Below, in pieces: positions 8,311-15,725 of a stretch of 64,000 bases of DNA (its first letter is position 1; each line of letters starts with the position of its first letter). The notes beneath the pieces were generated by a model. It was not told the origin of the DNA. It was given only the letters and a program-made list of their open reading frames with translations, and did not search any database. Where the stretch lies: contig NZ_SNQG01000004.1 of assembly GCF_004378255.1 (NCBI RefSeq), positions 62,001 through 126,000 of the forward strand. Reading direction: 5' to 3'. The DNA comes from Mucilaginibacter phyllosphaerae. GTDB taxonomy: Bacteria; Bacteroidota; Bacteroidia; Sphingobacteriales; Sphingobacteriaceae. The position numbers and the translations under genes were made by a program.

Positions 8311-11300
8311 ATGAAACACTTTTACCCCAATTTAAAAAGGCTTGCACTCATTATCATGTGCTGCCTTACGCCCCTTATTTTGTTTGCCCAAACAAAAATT
8401 ACAGGCACCGTAAATGACGAAACCAAACAGCCCCTGCCCGGCGTAAGCGTTATGCTTAAAGGTACCGGCCAGGGCACCACTACCGATGCTTACGGCCGTT
8501 TTATCATCAATGCCAGCCCCGGCCAGGTGCTGATATTTAAATTCCTGGGCTTTGCAGACCAGGAAGCCATTGTGGGTACCGGCAACAGCATGATCGTGAA
8601 CCTTAAGGGCGATAATAAAACACTTAACGAGGTGGTGGTAACCGCCCTGGGTGTTAAAAAAGAAACCCGCCGCATAGGTTATGCCGTATCAACCGTAAAA
8701 GGCGAAGACCTTACCCTTGCCCGCGACCCAAACCCCATTACCGGTTTAATTGGTAAAGTGGCAGGTTTATCAGTAGGCCCGTCGGCAGAGCTTTTGGGTG
8801 CGCCAAACGTGGCTATCCGTGGTAACAGCATATCTTTATATGTGGTAGATGGTTTCCCAATCAATACCGATACCTATAACATCAGCCCGGACGATATTGA
8901 GACCTATACCGTATTAAAAGGCCCTGCAGCAGCGGCGCTTTATGGTAACCGCGCCTCTTACGGTGCAATACTCATCACCACTAAAAAAGGTAACAAAAAC
9001 AAAAAAGGCCTAACGGTTGATATCAACAGCAGTACGGTAGTAAACAAAGGCTTTTTAGCTTTCCCGCGTGTACAGCATAGCTATGGCGCAGGCGAAAATA
9101 CCTTTTATGAGTTTGTGGATGGTAAAGGCGGTGCACCGGGTGGTGTAGATGCCGATTACGATATCTGGGGCCCATACTTTAACGGCCAGCTGATTAAGCA
9201 ATATGATAGCCCGGTTATTAACGGCGTGCGCCAGGCAACACCATATACCGCGCGTGGTGCCAATAACCTCAACAACTTTTTACGCACAGGCTACCAAACC
9301 AATAACAACGTAGCTTTAAGCGCAAACGGCGATACTTATACCGTACGTTTCTCTGCATCGCAGCAACACCAAAACAGCTACATACCAGAGCAGTACCTGG
9401 ATATTGCCAATGCCAACATCTACGCATCGTTTAACCCAAACCCACGCTGGAAATTTGAGGGTAACGTAAACTTTAACCGCCAAACTACCGATAACTTTCC
9501 GGATGTGCAGTACGGCCCCAACAGCCTGATATATAACCTGGCTATATGGACAGGCGCCGACTGGGATGTTACCGCACCGGATATTAAAGCGATATGGCAG
9601 CCCGGTAAGGTTGGCATTCAGCAGCAGTTTGCCGAGTACACCCGTTACCACAACCCCTGGTTTATGGTTAAGGAGTGGACCCGCGGCCATTACAAAAATG
9701 ATGTGTACGGGTATTTATCAACCAACTACAAAATCAATAATAACTTAAACGCAACCTTCCGTTCGCAAATTGATACGTACAATATTTTACGTACCGAAAA
9801 AATGCCTTTCTCGGCCCACCCATACGGCCGTGAAGGTAACGAAGGCGATTACCGCGAAGACAGGCGCGACCTGTTTGATAACAATACCGAGTTGATGCTG
9901 AACTATGATTACACGGTTAAAAAATTCTTAAACCTATCCGGTTTAATTGGTGGTAACATGCGTAACCTCAGCTACAAATCCAGCTGGACATCTACCGACT
10001 ACCTGAGCGTGCCCGGTGTGTATTCCTTCAGTAACTCTAAAAATGCTATCCAGTCTACCAGCTTTTATTCGGATATGCGTGTATTAAGCGCCTACTATTC
10101 ATTAGATGCCAGCTTTGGTAAATACGCAACCATATCCAGCACCGGCCGTATCGATAAATCATCGGCATTTGCAGTGCCTACCACTTATTATTACCCAAGC
10201 TTATCGGTAGCTACCGTCATATCCGATTATGTAAAGATGCCCGATTTTATTACCTTCTTAAAAGGCCGTGCATCATTCTCTAACATCCGCTCGGATGCTA
10301 CCGCAACAACAATTGGCCCTGCGCCGTTCAGTTCTATCACCGTTTATGGCGGTGGCACTGCTGCATCGTTATTTAACAACCCGCTGGGTTATGGCTCTAC
10401 CTATACTTCGCCATACAACGGGCCGGATTATTCTTTAAAATCTACCTACAACACCAGCAAGCCGTATAACAACCAGGCTGCAGGTTACGCATCCGATTAT
10501 TTATACCAAAACGGCATCAAAACATCAACCCGTGTAAACTACGAGGAAGGCTTTGATATTAAGTTTTTGCAAAACCGTTTAGGCTTTAGCGGTACGGCTT
10601 TCCAGTATATAGACGGGCCCAGAATTTTGCCGAACCAGATCTCTACGGCAACCGGCTACACTATTGAATACATTAACGCACTTAAAACCAAAAAAACAGG
10701 TTACGAGGGATCTTTAAGCGGTGCGGTTTTCCAAAACCCCAAAGGCTTTAGCTGGAACGTGTTATTAAACATAGCCACCTACAAAGAGGTGTATAAAGAA
10801 TTGCCAAAAGGCCAGAGCGTTTATGCCACCTTTTTTAAAGCCGGCGACCGTACCGATAAATTATACGGCAGCGCATTCGTAAAAACACAGGACGGCAAGA
10901 TCATTAACGATGCTGCTGGCAAACCCCTGGTTAACCCGGTATTACAGTTTTTAGGCAACGAAACGGCTAATTACAGCTGGAGCATCTACAACAAGTTTCA
11001 ATACAAAAGCTTTAGCCTGGGCGTACAGTTTGATGGTTCTGTTGGTGGTGTTATTGTTGATTATATGCACAACAAAACCATGCGTGGCGGTGCCAATGCC
11101 GAAACCGCCGAAGGTGCACTGGGCGCGGCCCGCTACCAGGATTGGGCTAACTACGGTAAAGCCGGTTACAAAGGTACATACGTTGGCGAAGGTGTAGTGG
11201 TTACCAATGGTACCGCAATCAATTATGACTCTAACACGGGCGCTGTGCTTAACTACAGCGGCCTGCAGTATGCCCCAAACACACAGGTTGCCTTTGTGCA

Positions 11301-11589
11301 GGATTATGTAAGTAAATACTATGGTGTGGATGAGGCCAACCTGATGAGCAAAACCTTTACCAAACTGCGCGAGGTAACCCTGGGTTTTGATTTCCCTAAA
11401 CAGATGCTTGCCAAATCTTTTATCCAGAAAGCATCCGTATCGGTATATGGCCGTAACCTGCTGTATTTCTACGGCGATAAACGCTTTAAGGATGTAGACC
11501 TTGACCAGTATAACTATGCTACGGCTTCTACCGGTTTGCAATCGCCAACGGTGCGCAGCTTTGGTTTAAACTTAAACGTATCATTCTAA
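8311..11589 (+). CDS. SusC/RagA-family TonB-linked outer membrane transporter
   Basis: A protein of about 1092 residues. It has a signal peptide ending LILFAQ, a carboxypeptidase-regulatory-like domain (ITGTV, LPGVSVMLKGT, TDAYGRF), a short TonB-interacting stretch (LNEVVVTALG), a plug domain (IRGN, YVVDGFPI, VLKGPAAAALYG) and a long beta-barrel ending LNLNVSF with a terminal Phe. ATG at 8311 is chosen because the signal peptide starts there; a TTG at 8275 lies within the promoter box. It pairs with the SusD-like gene 21 bp downstream. SusC proteins usually import glycans or peptides; here the locus and shared operator suggest a phosphonate-containing substrate (inference). Confidence 0.93.
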   Translation: MKHFYPNLKRLALIIMCCLTPLILFAQTKITGTVNDETKQPLPGVSVMLKGTGQGTTTDAYGRFIINASPGQVLIFKFLGFADQEAIVGTGNSMIVNLKGDNKTLNEVVVTALGVKKETRRIGYAVSTVKGEDLTLARDPNPITGLIGKVAGLSVGPSAELLGAPNVAIRGNSISLYVVDGFPINTDTYNISPDDIETYTVLKGPAAAALYGNRASYGAILITTKKGNKNKKGLTVDINSSTVVNKGFLAFPRVQHSYGAGENTFYEFVDGKGGAPGGVDADYDIWGPYFNGQLIKQYDSPVINGVRQATPYTARGANNLNNFLRTGYQTNNNVALSANGDTYTVRFSASQQHQNSYIPEQYLDIANANIYASFNPNPRWKFEGNVNFNRQTTDNFPDVQYGPNSLIYNLAIWTGADWDVTAPDIKAIWQPGKVGIQQQFAEYTRYHNPWFMVKEWTRGHYKNDVYGYLSTNYKINNNLNATFRSQIDTYNILRTEKMPFSAHPYGREGNEGDYREDRRDLFDNNTELMLNYDYTVKKFLNLSGLIGGNMRNLSYKSSWTSTDYLSVPGVYSFSNSKNAIQSTSFYSDMRVLSAYYSLDASFGKYATISSTGRIDKSSAFAVPTTYYYPSLSVATVISDYVKMPDFITFLKGRASFSNIRSDATATTIGPAPFSSITVYGGGTAASLFNNPLGYGSTYTSPYNGPDYSLKSTYNTSKPYNNQAAGYASDYLYQNGIKTSTRVNYEEGFDIKFLQNRLGFSGTAFQYIDGPRILPNQISTATGYTIEYINALKTKKTGYEGSLSGAVFQNPKGFSWNVLLNIATYKEVYKELPKGQSVYATFFKAGDRTDKLYGSAFVKTQDGKIINDAAGKPLVNPVLQFLGNETANYSWSIYNKFQYKSFSLGVQFDGSVGGVIVDYMHNKTMRGGANAETAEGALGAARYQDWANYGKAGYKGTYVGEGVVVTNGTAINYDSNTGAVLNYSGLQYAPNTQVAFVQDYVSKYYGVDEANLMSKTFTKLREVTLGFDFPKQMLAKSFIQKASVSVYGRNLLYFYGDKRFKDVDLDQYNYATASTGLQSPTVRSFGLNLNVSF

Positions 11590-11610
11590 ACAATTACCAT
11601 CAGTATCATC

Positions 11611-13212
11611 ATGAAAAAGATATTTAAAATATATGTATTGCCGGTAGTTATGCTGCTATCGGTAACGGGTTGCAAAAAGGGTTTCGACGAACTTACTTTA
11701 AACAACAACAAACCCAACAGCGTGCCGGCATCGTTATTATTTAACGGTGTGCTAAACAGCATTGCCGAACTGCCCGACGGCCAGAAAGAAATTTATGCGC
11801 AGTACTACCTGTATAACTATGATTATTATGGTAACAACCGTTATGATTTTGGCAGCGGCGACGATTACTACACCACGCTTAAAAACGTGGTAGAGATGGA
11901 AAAACAGGCCGCTGCTACCGGTGGCGGTGCTATAAACCCCTACGAGGCTTTGGGCAAATTTTTCAGGGCATACCTGTTTAGTAAAATGAGCCTGGAAATG
12001 GGCGATATCCCGATGACCGAGGCACTAAAAGGAATAGATAACCTGGAACCAAAGTACGATAGCCAGAAGGCAGTGATGCTGCAATCGTTAGAGTGGCTGG
12101 ATAGCGCTAATGACGATTTGGGTAAAATGATTGCAAACCCCAACAGCTATGGTACAGGTGCGGGCGCCGTTTTAAGTAACGATATTTATTTTGGCAGCGA
12201 CCTATCCAAATGGCAAAAAGTGGTTAATGCTTTACAGGTGCGCCTGTTATTGCAGTTAAGCAAAAAAACATCAGATGCCGACCTGAAAGTTGCCACCCGT
12301 TTTGCCAATATTATTAATACGCCTGCCAAATACCCTTTAATGGCCGGCAATACAGATAATATGCAATATATATTCCTGTCGCCCAATAACTACTACCCGC
12401 AAAACCCCAATAACTTTGGCCAGAGCGGTTCACGTAAAAATACATCGGCAACTTATATCAGCCTGCTTACCAGGCTGAAGGACCCGCGCGTATTTGTTAC
12501 GGCAGAACCCGCCCGCGACCTGGTTGACAACGCCAAACAAAGCCCTACAGATTTTGCATCATTTGTTGGTGCCGATGCCGGGCTTGATTTGGGGGTGATG
12601 TACAATAACGCAGGTTTGCAAAAATATTCGTTCATCAACCGTAAGTACTTTTACGCCACCTACACCGGCGAGCCGAGTGTACAGATAGGTTACCCGGAAT
12701 TGATGTTTAACATTGCCGAAGGTATTAGCCGCGGATGGGCAACAGGCGCCAATGCCGAAACTTATTACCAGGCGGGCATCAAGGCGTCGATGGAATCATA
12801 CAACATACCGCAAACCGGTAACTTCATCGCTTACTTTTACCGCCCCGGGTCTGATGGTGTGGATAAGGCTAAAAATTACGACAGCTATACCATCACAGCC
12901 AACTTTACTAATTATTACAACCAGGCGGGTGTTAAATACACAGCAGATGCCGCAGGTATCACCCATATATTAGAGCAAAAGTACCTGGCGCTGTTTCGCC
13001 ATTCGGGTTTAGAATCGTACTTTACCTACCGCCGCACCGGTATCCCAACTTTTACTACCGGGCCGGGCACAGGTAACGGAAGCCGTATTGCACAGCGTTT
13101 TAAATACCCTTCTGCCGAGCGTACATCCAACGTAAAAAATTACCAGAGTGCACTTGCCAGCCAGTATGGCGGCAATGATGATATCAATGGTGTGATGTGG
13201 ATATTGAAATAA
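11611..13212 (+). CDS. SusD-like substrate-binding lipoprotein
   Basis: A 533-residue SusD/RagB-superfamily outer-membrane lipoprotein. The signal peptide ends in the lipobox SVTGC, giving a lipidated Cys near residue 21. The start of the mature protein (FDELTLNNNKPNSVPASLLFNG) fits the SusD-like_2 group. The helical TPR-like core and a C-terminal region rich in Tyr/Gly follow. It forms the lid of the SusC barrel and binds substrate at the cell surface. It begins 21 bp after susC in the same transcription unit and ends at a terminator hairpin. The ligand is unknown; phosphonate ester or phosphonoglycan is the contextual guess. Confidence 0.9.
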   Translation: MKKIFKIYVLPVVMLLSVTGCKKGFDELTLNNNKPNSVPASLLFNGVLNSIAELPDGQKEIYAQYYLYNYDYYGNNRYDFGSGDDYYTTLKNVVEMEKQAAATGGGAINPYEALGKFFRAYLFSKMSLEMGDIPMTEALKGIDNLEPKYDSQKAVMLQSLEWLDSANDDLGKMIANPNSYGTGAGAVLSNDIYFGSDLSKWQKVVNALQVRLLLQLSKKTSDADLKVATRFANIINTPAKYPLMAGNTDNMQYIFLSPNNYYPQNPNNFGQSGSRKNTSATYISLLTRLKDPRVFVTAEPARDLVDNAKQSPTDFASFVGADAGLDLGVMYNNAGLQKYSFINRKYFYATYTGEPSVQIGYPELMFNIAEGISRGWATGANAETYYQAGIKASMESYNIPQTGNFIAYFYRPGSDGVDKAKNYDSYTITANFTNYYNQAGVKYTADAAGITHILEQKYLALFRHSGLESYFTYRRTGIPTFTTGPGTGNGSRIAQRFKYPSAERTSNVKNYQSALASQYGGNDDINGVMWILK

Positions 13213-13227
13213 TACCTTAAAAGCAAC

Positions 13228-13251
13228 AAGCAGGGCCGCAAGGCCCTGCTT
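13228..13251 (+). terminator. Rho-independent terminator after susD
   Basis: Ten-bp perfect stem AAGCAGGGCC (13228-13237) and GGCCCTGCTT (13242-13251) with a 4-nt loop and a short T-rich tail. It separates susCD from the hydrolase gene 19 bp further on, which may be reached by read-through. Confidence 0.7.
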
Positions 13252-13269
13252 TGTTTAAAATTAATTTTT

Positions 13270-14361
13270 ATGAAAAAAATAGCAATATTGGCGGCCTGCG
13301 CATTATTAAGCGCACAGGCATTTGCACAGGTAACTAAAACCAAAAACCTGGTTGTAGTTACCCTTGATGGCATGCGCTGGCAGGAGGTGTACCGCGGTGC
13401 CGATTCGGCCATGATCAGTTCTAAATACACAACAGACCAGGATGAGGTGCGCAAAAAGTACTGGGCGCCAACGGCAATCGAGCGCAGGGCGCTGCTGTTC
13501 CCCTTTTTATGGTCGGTAATTAGCAAACAGGGGCAGCTGTATGGCAACCGTGATATGGGCAATAAGGATGAGCTATCTAACCCATACCATTTCTCGTATC
13601 CGGGGTACAACGAGATCTTTACGGGCTTCCCGGATGCGCGGATGAATACGAATGATGCGATCACCAACCCCAACAAAAATGTGCTGGAGTATATCAACCG
13701 GCAAAAAGGCTTTGAAGGCAGGGTTGTGGCGTTCTCTTCGTGGGAGCGTTTCCCGCAAATACTGAATACCGGGAGATCGGGCCTGCCGGTGTATTCCGGT
13801 TATGCCGATCTGAAGAATGCAGATGCCAGCCCGCGTTTAAAATACCTGAACGAATTGCAGCATAACGTTCCGCCATACCTGGGCGATTCTACCCGGCTTG
13901 ATTTTATTACCTATGAATTTAGCAAAGAATATATTAAACAGTATAAGCCCCGCGTACTGTACATGGCTTTTGATGAAACCGATGATATGGCGCATGCCGG
14001 TAACTACAAGTTTTACCTGGACAGGGCAAAGCAGGAGGATGGCTACATTAAAGACTTGTGGGACATGATCCAGGCAGACCCTTTCTATCAAAACAATACC
14101 ACGCTGTTGATCACTACCGACCATGGCCGCGGCGACGAGCCGATAGATAAATGGCGCGACCATGGTACGGAGGTAAAAGGATCAGAAAACACCTGGTTTG
14201 CCGTAATAGGGCCGGATACGCCGCCAACCGGTGTAATAGCAACGCCAACCACAACTTACCACAAACAGCTGGCACAAACCATGGCGCAATTGCTTGGGTT
14301 TGATTTTAAGGCCAATGCCGGGCACCCCGTTGGCGATGCCATTAAAACGGTTATGAAATAA
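13270..14361 (+). CDS. Exported alkaline-phosphatase-superfamily hydrolase, paralogue of 2281-3534
   Basis: A 363-residue protein with a signal peptide ending QAFAQ. Superfamily motifs: VVVTLDGMRW (first metal site), the nucleophile region SYPGYNEIFTG, FDETDDMAHAG and TTDHGRGDEP, then RDHGTE. It shares S-x-x-G-Y-N-x-x-x-T with the hydrolase at the other edge of the locus. Expected location is the periplasm or cell surface. Proposed role: freeing the phosphonate (or phosphate) from an ester after SusCD capture; this is inference from context. It is not confidently a sulfatase, since no C/S-x-P-x-R motif is seen. Confidence 0.8.
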   Translation: MKKIAILAACALLSAQAFAQVTKTKNLVVVTLDGMRWQEVYRGADSAMISSKYTTDQDEVRKKYWAPTAIERRALLFPFLWSVISKQGQLYGNRDMGNKDELSNPYHFSYPGYNEIFTGFPDARMNTNDAITNPNKNVLEYINRQKGFEGRVVAFSSWERFPQILNTGRSGLPVYSGYADLKNADASPRLKYLNELQHNVPPYLGDSTRLDFITYEFSKEYIKQYKPRVLYMAFDETDDMAHAGNYKFYLDRAKQEDGYIKDLWDMIQADPFYQNNTTLLITTDHGRGDEPIDKWRDHGTEVKGSENTWFAVIGPDTPPTGVIATPTTTYHKQLAQTMAQLLGFDFKANAGHPVGDAIKTVMK

Positions 14362-14398
14362 CAAGATAAAAAAACTGCTTTTTTGAACGAAGCAAACG

Positions 14399-14452
14399 AG
14401 TAGGGCGCTGGCCGGCAGCAAACCAAGGGTTCGATTCCTTTCCCTACATCCA
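14399..14452 (+). pseudogene. tRNA-like remnant lacking an anticodon arm
   Basis: The 3' part reads as a tRNA: T arm AAGGG-TTCGATT-CCTTT (14425-14441), acceptor strand CCCTACA (14442-14448), discriminator T and encoded CCA (14450-14452). AGTAGGG (14399-14405) pairs with the acceptor strand at six of seven positions. A D-arm-like GCTGGCCGGCAGC lies between them (14408-14420), but there is no anticodon arm and the total is only 54 nt. It is either a deleted tRNA gene, or the 3' tRNA fragment left at an attachment site. Confidence 0.5.
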
Positions 14453-14468
14453 CATCTATTGAATTTTT

Positions 14469-14636
14469 ATGACCAAGATGGATTACCTGGTGGCGGGTAT
14501 CTTTGTGCTTGTTATTATCGGCCTGGCGCTTTGGGTTTTTAAGGTAGACCAAAGTGAAAGGAGCAGGCTTCGCAAAATGCTGCCGGGCTACCGCTTTTAC
14601 CGCAAACGCATCAAAAAAAACAACCCTAATATTTAA
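14469..14636 (+). CDS. Small single-pass membrane protein
   Basis: An open frame of 55 codons. After MTKMDY comes a hydrophobic helix (about residues 7-24, LVAGIFVLVIIGLALWVF), followed by a strongly basic tail (RSRLRK, YRFYRKRIKK). The composition is that of a genuine small inner-membrane protein with a cytoplasmic C-terminus (positive-inside). I do not recognise a family. It starts 16 bp after the tRNA-like remnant and ends well before the lysozyme gene, with no clear operon partner. Confidence 0.55.
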   Translation: MTKMDYLVAGIFVLVIIGLALWVFKVDQSERSRLRKMLPGYRFYRKRIKKNNPNI

Positions 14637-14700
14637 GGATCTTTTAACAGAAAATGTTTTTTTCGTGCCTGCCGGCGGCGGCTTATCTGGTGGCACATCA

Positions 14701-14740
14701 GGGGCGTTTCGGGGGCGTTTAAAAGTGATTTAGGGGCGTT
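14701..14740 (+). repeat. Three phased GGGGCGTT repeats upstream of the lysozyme gene
   Basis: GGGGCGTT occurs at 14701-14708, 14712-14719 and 14733-14740. The starts are 11 and 21 bp apart, about one and two helical turns, so the copies face the same side of the DNA. Probable activator binding sites (inference). Confidence 0.5.
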
Positions 14741-14792
14741 AAAATGTTTGTTTTAGCTTGCCTTGTGCGGGTTGCAATTGTTACTTTTGCGC

Positions 14793-15653
14793 GTGCCCGT
14801 CAACAAAAAAAACACATCGCCACCCAGGAAAAAAACCACCCCGCGGAAGAAGAAAAAGGCTCCTTCACGGGTAAGGTACTACGTTGGTTTAGCTGCTTTA
14901 TTACTACTGCTGTCGCCGTTTTATTATGGCTACATTATCAAAACCGCATCATACACCTGGCGATGGGTGAGGGATCTGGGCGAAGATGCTAATTATCACA
15001 CTTACAGTAGCTTTGGTATTAAAATACCCTCAAATTACGAGGTGCACGGTATTGATGTATCCTACGCACAGGGCAAAATAAACTGGCAAAAAGTTAGCCG
15101 GATGGAGGATGATGGTGTGCGCATCCGTTTTGCATTCATCAAAGCCACCGAAGGTTTATTAACGGTAGACCCATATTTTAAGCGTAACTGGAAAGAGGCT
15201 AAAAAGGTTGGGATCCCCTGCGGGGCCTACCATTTCTTCAGGCCGAAGAAGAGTGGGTTGTGGCAGGCCCGTTTCTTTGTGCAAAATTCATCATTGCAAA
15301 ACGGGGGCCTGCCGCCAGTGGCCGATGTAGAGCGGCTTGACGGCAAATCGCCTGCTGCCATGCGTAAAGAGCTGAAAGATTTTTTGCGTTATGTAGAGAA
15401 CAAAACAGGCGAAACGCCCATAATATACACAGGCATAAGCTTTTATAACGATTACCTGGCAGGTTATTTTGATGATTATCCGCTATGGATAGCCCACTAT
15501 AACCGCCAAAAACTAAACGTAAGCGCTGCCACCAACTGGAAATTTTGGCAGCACTCGGAGACCGGGCATGTGAACGGCATAGGCCACACGGTTGATTTTA
15601 ATGTTTTTAAAGGTGATAGCCTGGCCTTTAAACGTTTTGTATCAGCCAATTAA
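14793..15653 (+). CDS. Membrane-anchored GH25 lysozyme (muramidase)
   Basis: A 286-residue protein from GTG 14793. It has a Lys/Arg-rich cytoplasmic tail of about 30 residues, one TM helix (about 31-50) and an extracytoplasmic GH25 domain (about 77-283). Family motifs: GIDVSYAQG (Asp), AFIKATEG, GAYHFF, VADVER (catalytic Asp/Glu), PIIYTG and PLWIAHY. It should hydrolyse the MurNAc-GlcNAc bond in peptidoglycan. The start is uncertain. No ATG exists before the TM segment; a TTG at 14763 would add ten residues. It could function in wall remodelling or as an antibacterial enzyme. Confidence 0.85.
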   Translation: MPVNKKNTSPPRKKTTPRKKKKAPSRVRYYVGLAALLLLLSPFYYGYIIKTASYTWRWVRDLGEDANYHTYSSFGIKIPSNYEVHGIDVSYAQGKINWQKVSRMEDDGVRIRFAFIKATEGLLTVDPYFKRNWKEAKKVGIPCGAYHFFRPKKSGLWQARFFVQNSSLQNGGLPPVADVERLDGKSPAAMRKELKDFLRYVENKTGETPIIYTGISFYNDYLAGYFDDYPLWIAHYNRQKLNVSAATNWKFWQHSETGHVNGIGHTVDFNVFKGDSLAFKRFVSAN

Positions 15654-15725
15654 TTAGCCTGCAAAAGCAAAAAATTACCTATATTCAACCCTTGTTTTAC
15701 AAAGATAGCGGTATAGTGTCTTTTT

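Noticed and set aside
14380..14452. A functional complete tRNA gene
   Set aside because: No anticodon stem-loop can be drawn and the length is 54 nt.
14256..14696. Leftward open frame of 146 codons across the tRNA-like remnant
   Set aside because: It is antisense to the hydrolase end, the remnant and a convincing small gene, and has no protein-like pattern.
14782..14789. TACTTTTG, a perfect -7 box, as promoter of the lysozyme gene
   Set aside because: Only 3 bp separate it from the sole good start (GTG 14793), so transcription would begin after the start codon.
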